Shown: one piece after another, positions 6,893 to 9,948 of the stretch
Position numbering within the stretch: position 1 is the first letter of the stretch
How the letters are laid out: each line of letters starts with the position of its first letter
From: CBDUQI01 sp965369325
GTDB taxonomy: Bacteria > Pseudomonadota > Gammaproteobacteria > Steroidobacterales > JBCBZW01
Assembly (NCBI GenBank): GCA_965369325.1
Contig: CBDUQI010000216.1
Location: 1-9,948 of the forward strand
DNA: 9,948 nt
Direction: 5' to 3'
Notes under the pieces: generated by a model
What the model saw: only the letters and a program-made list of their open reading frames with translations
Databases searched by the model: none
Told to the model about the DNA's origin: nothing
Program-made: the position numbers and the translations under genes

Positions 6893-7768
6893 CTATCGCG
6901 ATAATGCCTGTGCCTTACGCAGAAATGGAATTGGATCGATCAAGGCGAAGCCCGGCGTTTGTTCCACCAGATGTTCCAGCCAGTGCTTGTGACCAGCACC
7001 GTAGACGATCACCACCCGATCGCCTGGGTTAACCACGTCCGCGAGTTTTGAGAATATTTTGGCGTTGCGCATAAACCAGTATGCGTTCAAATCCGCACCC
7101 GGCTGGCGCTCGCCCTCATCGAACTTAAGCAATTGGTAGTAGAAGTCCGCGCCACTCATCGGCAGCGAGTTGGTTTCGATCAGCAACCCAGCCACGGATT
7201 CGGTTTTCTGCTTCTCACTAAATGCCTGGACCATTGTGCCGCTCTGCGCAATCAGCGCGTCCAGCAGTGGTTTTTGATCAGTGCTTTCCACGTGCGCTGC
7301 GACGGCATCAAACGGAAAGTAGTCCGGCTCAACATCGACAGGTTGCTCGTCGATACCATAAACAACCCTCAGCCCTAATTGGCGCGCCAGGCGGTACCCT
7401 ATTTGTTGAATCTCGTTCGGCTGCGTGGCGAGGTCCGCGGTTTGAAACTGCGCATAACCCGGATCGACAAAGTCCGCCGAGCCCGGTTGTCGCTCAACAG
7501 CAACCACGGTCGGCGCAAATTCTGCCAGCGTATCGGCGACAATTTTGAGTTGTCGTTGTCGCTCAGGGGCAAGCACGTTGTCAGCTTCAACGTTGTGCAG
7601 GTCCTGTCCCGGGTTGCCAAAATGGTACGTACCCAACACCATAACCTGAACCGTATCGGGAGTGATCGCGGGTACGGCCGTCGGCTCCGGCATTGGAACG
7701 GTGGAGGAAAACGGCTGGCATCCCGCCAGCAGGCTCACACATGCAGTAACCACGAGTTTGTGTTTCAT
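6893..7768 (-). CDS. DUF5694 domain lipoprotein (TraB/GumN-like)
   Basis: This is a 291-residue exported protein of unknown function. I chose the ATG at 7768 because it gives a lipoprotein signal peptide (MKHKLVVTACVSLLAGC) with lipobox LLAGC and lipidated C17. The longer frame to 7855 adds 29 implausible residues that overlap the divergent gene's leader. An AAAGG sits upstream of this ATG. After a Pro-rich linker the domain starts VMVLGTYHFGNPGQD with H49, then VVAVE (E92), and ends with a YGAGHKHW block (H260, H262). This layout (LGTxH, a conserved Glu, a late GxGH) recalls TraB/GumN proteins, where such residues are thought to form an active site. The link is inference. It probably faces the periplasm. 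It is convergent with dinB across the MITE-like element and divergent from the VOC gene. Confidence 0.85.
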   Translation of the reverse strand: MKHKLVVTACVSLLAGCQPFSSTVPMPEPTAVPAITPDTVQVMVLGTYHFGNPGQDLHNVEADNVLAPERQRQLKIVADTLAEFAPTVVAVERQPGSADFVDPGYAQFQTADLATQPNEIQQIGYRLARQLGLRVVYGIDEQPVDVEPDYFPFDAVAAHVESTDQKPLLDALIAQSGTMVQAFSEKQKTESVAGLLIETNSLPMSGADFYYQLLKFDEGERQPGADLNAYWFMRNAKIFSKLADVVNPGDRVVIVYGAGHKHWLEHLVEQTPGFALIDPIPFLRKAQALSR

Positions 7769-7815
7769 TGAAGAGGCCTTTGTGCGTATCGCCCGGTGGG
7801 AGCGGTAAGTGCAAA

Positions 7816-7824
7816 TGATATACT
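7816..7824 (+). promoter_or_regulatory. Extended -10 promoter for the VOC gene (TGATATACT)
   Basis: TG at 7816-7817, one base, then TATACT at 7819-7824 fits the extended -10 pattern TGnTATAAT with one mismatch. The -35 position is poor, as is usual for this class. It lies 23 bases before the ATG at 7848, so the leader would be very short and consist mainly of the ribosome-binding site (AGGAG, 7835-7839). On the opposite strand TTGCAC followed 18 bases later by GATACG is a weak candidate promoter for the DUF5694 gene. Confidence 0.4.
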
Positions 7825-7847
7825 CATCGCTCACAGGAGCACACGAT

Positions 7848-8252
7848 ATGCACAAGAGTCAGCTAGGTGGATTTATCATCGACTGCGAAGCCTCAGACCC
7901 GGGGGAGGCCGCACAGTTCTGGTCGGCAGCCCTTGGAATGGTGCAGGAAACAAGAGCCGGGGAAGAGGGCGAAAAATATGTCGGCCTGCTCGACAATACC
8001 AATGACCTCATCATTGAAGTACAAGCAGTGCCCCATCCCAGTCGTGTACATCTGGACATCGAAACGGACGACATTGACGCCGAGGTATATCGGCTCGAGG
8101 CGCTAGGCGCCCGCGCAATTAGAAGAGTTAAATCGTGGTGCGTGATGCAGGCGCCAACGGGCCAGCGTTTTTGTGTGGTCGAAGCGCAGAATGCAGGATT
8201 TGGTAAAAACGCCAACGTATGGAACGCGGCTGAGGACTCTCAAGGTAGTTAG
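7848..8252 (+). CDS. VOC family (glyoxalase-like) protein
   Basis: This is a 134-residue protein of the vicinal oxygen chelate fold. I chose the ATG at 7848 because AGGAG (7835-7839) stands eight bases upstream and the domain starts immediately (GGFIIDCEASDPGEAAQFWSAALGM). The longer frame from GTG 7809 would begin within the predicted promoter. Typical VOC features are the early beta strand followed by the AAQFWSAALG helix, the VHLDIETDD strand with a possible metal-ligand histidine, the helix DAEVYRLEALGA, and the closing TGQRFCVVE strand. It is closest to the Glyoxalase_6-type small proteins. The substrate is unknown; members range from glyoxalases and dioxygenases to antibiotic-binding proteins. 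It is divergent from the DUF5694 gene and convergent with bufC, with eight bases between stops. Confidence 0.85.
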   Translation: MHKSQLGGFIIDCEASDPGEAAQFWSAALGMVQETRAGEEGEKYVGLLDNTNDLIIEVQAVPHPSRVHLDIETDDIDAEVYRLEALGARAIRRVKSWCVMQAPTGQRFCVVEAQNAGFGKNANVWNAAEDSQGS

Positions 8253-8260
8253 TTGTAGTG

Positions 8261-9037
8261 CTAGCCCAGGTGGGTGAGCATTCCATCGTTAAGCCAGGCG
8301 CTCAGAAGTCCGAGTGCTTTGGCCGCGACGTCGACCTCTGGGTAGTACTGCATGAGGGTGGCACACATCTGAGTAAAATCACCGCTTTGACGGCAACAGT
8401 CGATCGCGGCCCGTTCTTGCTCACCGGCTGAACGGAATGCAGTAAGTCGCTCGGCATTGCGCCACAGCAGCCACGTACCCGCGCCGGTCGCGGCCGCTTC
8501 GGGTGGCGTTTGCCCCGCTTTAATCGCCTGCCAGATCTGCACGGTGTTTAGGCTTGCGCGAAACTGGCTCAGGCTTGGGTGAAAACCAACGCTCATCGCG
8601 GGCCACTGTTCGGCCGGTAACTGGGTTAGCACTGCGGGCTCGATTCGCGGCGCGCTCGCAGCATCAAAAGCACCAAGCAGCGCGCGCTCGAAGCCCGCCA
8701 GCTCACTTAGCACCGGATGATCGTGGAAAGGCGCGTGCCTTGCCAGGTAAGCAGGCAGCGCGTCGCAAAACTGACGCAAAGACGGCGAACGGGATGGCGA
8801 TGCCGCCAAGTAGCCGTCTACCAGCGTTTCGAACAAAGCATCGCCCAGGTACGTCCCCAGGACGGCATGATCGGTTTGTATGGTCGCGCGCAAGCGCTGC
8901 CGGTAGGCACTTTTATAGATACTAAGACGCTGCTCGCCTGACAGCGCCTGGTCGTGATTGACGTGTTGCTCGATGCCATCTTCGCTGCGTAACACGTATC
9001 CAGCAAAGGCACGCTGCAACTCTCGCAGATTTGCCAT
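8261..9037 (-). CDS. bufC: DUF2063 protein, BufC/HvfC-type partner of DUF692
   Basis: This 258-residue protein starts LRELQRAFAGYVL and carries an N-terminal DUF2063 domain (about residues 4-95). That domain includes RLSIYKSAYRQRLRATI, LGDALFETLVDGYLAASP and SLRQFCDALPAYLA. A second, less conserved helical domain follows. In described systems the DUF2063 partner assists a DUF692 oxidase in modifying a precursor peptide, probably by helping recognise the substrate. Older annotations call the domain a putative DNA-binding domain, a label I would not rely on. Its ATG lies three bases after the stop of the DUF692 gene and has no strong ribosome-binding site, so translational coupling is likely. 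The gene ends the operon; no terminator is visible before the convergent VOC gene. Confidence 0.85.
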   Translation of the reverse strand: MANLRELQRAFAGYVLRSEDGIEQHVNHDQALSGEQRLSIYKSAYRQRLRATIQTDHAVLGTYLGDALFETLVDGYLAASPSRSPSLRQFCDALPAYLARHAPFHDHPVLSELAGFERALLGAFDAASAPRIEPAVLTQLPAEQWPAMSVGFHPSLSQFRASLNTVQIWQAIKAGQTPPEAAATGAGTWLLWRNAERLTAFRSAGEQERAAIDCCRQSGDFTQMCATLMQYYPEVDVAAKALGLLSAWLNDGMLTHLG

Positions 9038-9040
9038 CGG

Positions 9041-9948
9041 TCAGAGCGGCCGCGCCGCGGGTGCCGCTGGCGGCTGCCCCTCGGGCAAACCGTGCGCGCC
9101 GGGGGCCGCAGGCGCAAGCGATGGCAACACCTGTCCGGCGTGTGCTCGCGCGATTGCAAGTTCAGCCCGTAAGTCATCAAACGGTGGAATGTTGTCGTCA
9201 CGCTCGATCATGGTGCTGACCGCACCAAAGCGACTAAGGGCATGACCATACAACGCCCAAACAGTGTCGGGCACATCTTGGTCGTGAGTGTCGATCACGT
9301 GATCGCCGTTGTCCGTGTGACCCGCCAGATGGAACTGCTGCACGCGATCGGTCGCGATACTGTCCACGTATTGCCGTGGATCAAAACCGTGGTTGCGAGC
9401 ACTCACGTAGATATTGTTGATATCCAGCAAAATCAGACAGTCGGCACGCTCAACCACTGCATTCAGAAACTCCCATTCAGGCACCCGTGAGGTGGCGTAG
9501 GTGACATAGCTGGAAACGTTCTCAAGCAAAATCCGCCGACCGAGAAAGTCCTGCACCTGGCTCACACGATCCGCAACATGTGCCACCGCCTCTTCCGTGT
9601 AAGGCAACGGCATGAGGTCATGCGTGTTCACCCCATCGAATGCAGTCCAACACAGATGATCCGAGATCCACGCAGGTTGCACCTCGTCGGCAAGCTGTCG
9701 CAGGGCGCGCAGATACTCCGCGTCCAGCGGATCAGTGCTGCCGATGGACATCGATACACCGTGCATGACTACCGGGTAGTGCTCGCGAACACGCTGCAGG
9801 TAGTATCGGGGTTTGCCGCCCGCCACCATGTAGTTTTCGCTCAGCACCTCGAACCAGTCGACGTCACCGGGACGGCGCCCGATCACATCTTCGTAGTGAT
9901 CGGTACGCAGCCCCAGGCCGAAGCCCAGAAACGGATAGTCTGTTTGCA
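9041..9948 (-). CDS. bufB: DUF692 multinuclear non-heme iron oxidase (MNIO), BufB/HvfB-type, 5' end off window
   Basis: This is a TIM-barrel iron enzyme of the family that includes MbnB (methanobactin) and HvfB, which oxidises cysteine residues in precursor peptides to oxazolone or thiooxazole groups. The GTG at 9886 is not the start: the frame stays open to the window edge and reads DYPFLGFGLGLRTDHYEDV upstream, the expected N-terminal region. Visible family blocks, in order, are WFEVLSENYM, MHGVSMSIGSTDPLD, WISDHLCW, PLPYTEEAV, LLENVSSYV, LLDINNIYVSARNHGFD, QFHLAGH, IDTHDQDVPDTVWALY and IERDDNIPP. The H, D and E residues in these blocks include the expected iron ligands. The last 29 residues form a Pro/Ala-rich tail. 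It is followed after three bases by bufC. A small Cys-containing precursor gene (bufA, DUF2282 type) would be expected just upstream, beyond 9948. The family is certain; the bufferin assignment is likely but not proven. Confidence 0.92.
   Translation of the reverse strand, partial: QTDYPFLGFGLGLRTDHYEDVIGRRPGDVDWFEVLSENYMVAGGKPRYYLQRVREHYPVVMHGVSMSIGSTDPLDAEYLRALRQLADEVQPAWISDHLCWTAFDGVNTHDLMPLPYTEEAVAHVADRVSQVQDFLGRRILLENVSSYVTYATSRVPEWEFLNAVVERADCLILLDINNIYVSARNHGFDPRQYVDSIATDRVQQFHLAGHTDNGDHVIDTHDQDVPDTVWALYGHALSRFGAVSTMIERDDNIPPFDDLRAELAIARAHAGQVLPSLAPAAPGAHGLPEGQPPAAPAARPL

Noticed and set aside
7769..7855. Longer start at 7855 for the DUF5694 lipoprotein
   Set aside because: The extra 29 residues would bury the lipoprotein signal and overlap the start of the divergent VOC gene; ATG 7768 gives a proper lipobox.

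Overview
The window looks like chromosomal DNA from a GC-rich gammaproteobacterium. It is mostly housekeeping and metabolic genes, with a partial RiPP-type operon at the right end. The gammaproteobacterial assignment rests on a FadE-type (about 820 residue, membrane-anchored) acyl-CoA dehydrogenase, a DinB with a beta-clamp motif, a FhlA-like sigma-54 activator and a dispersed palindromic element whose arms end in GTGTTGAAAAAGTC. I cannot name the genus.

Left part (1-4951), all plus strand. It opens inside a sigma-54-dependent activator (AAA+ domain and Fis-type helix-turn-helix; the N-terminal sensor domain lies off the window). Next comes mdh (malate dehydrogenase, TCA cycle). An unusual 314-base gap follows, AT-richer at its left end, with an 11-bp perfect inverted repeat and several hairpins. 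Then comes fadE (fatty-acid beta-oxidation). A perfect GGTC-A-GACC palindrome touches the fadE start codon and matches the core of the E. coli FadR operator.

Middle (5066-6879), plus strand. A small secreted His-rich DUF4399 protein starts at a GTG with a good ribosome-binding site. It is followed 33 bases later by dinB (DNA polymerase IV), which has to start at TTG with no clear ribosome-binding site. The dinB stop codon lies inside the left arm of a 147-bp MITE-like palindrome that fills nearly the whole gap to the next gene.

Right part (6893-9948). A minus-strand DUF5694 lipoprotein diverges from a plus-strand VOC (glyoxalase-fold) protein over a 79-base shared promoter region. The VOC gene converges, with only 8 bases between stops, on a minus-strand pair: a DUF692 multinuclear iron oxidase (bufB/hvfB/mbnB type) and a DUF2063 partner (bufC/hvfC type), 3 bases apart. 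This pair is the maturation machinery of bufferin/oxazolin-type metal-associated peptides. The start of the DUF692 gene and any precursor-peptide gene lie beyond 9948. It is the most interesting system in the window, although the family itself is already described.
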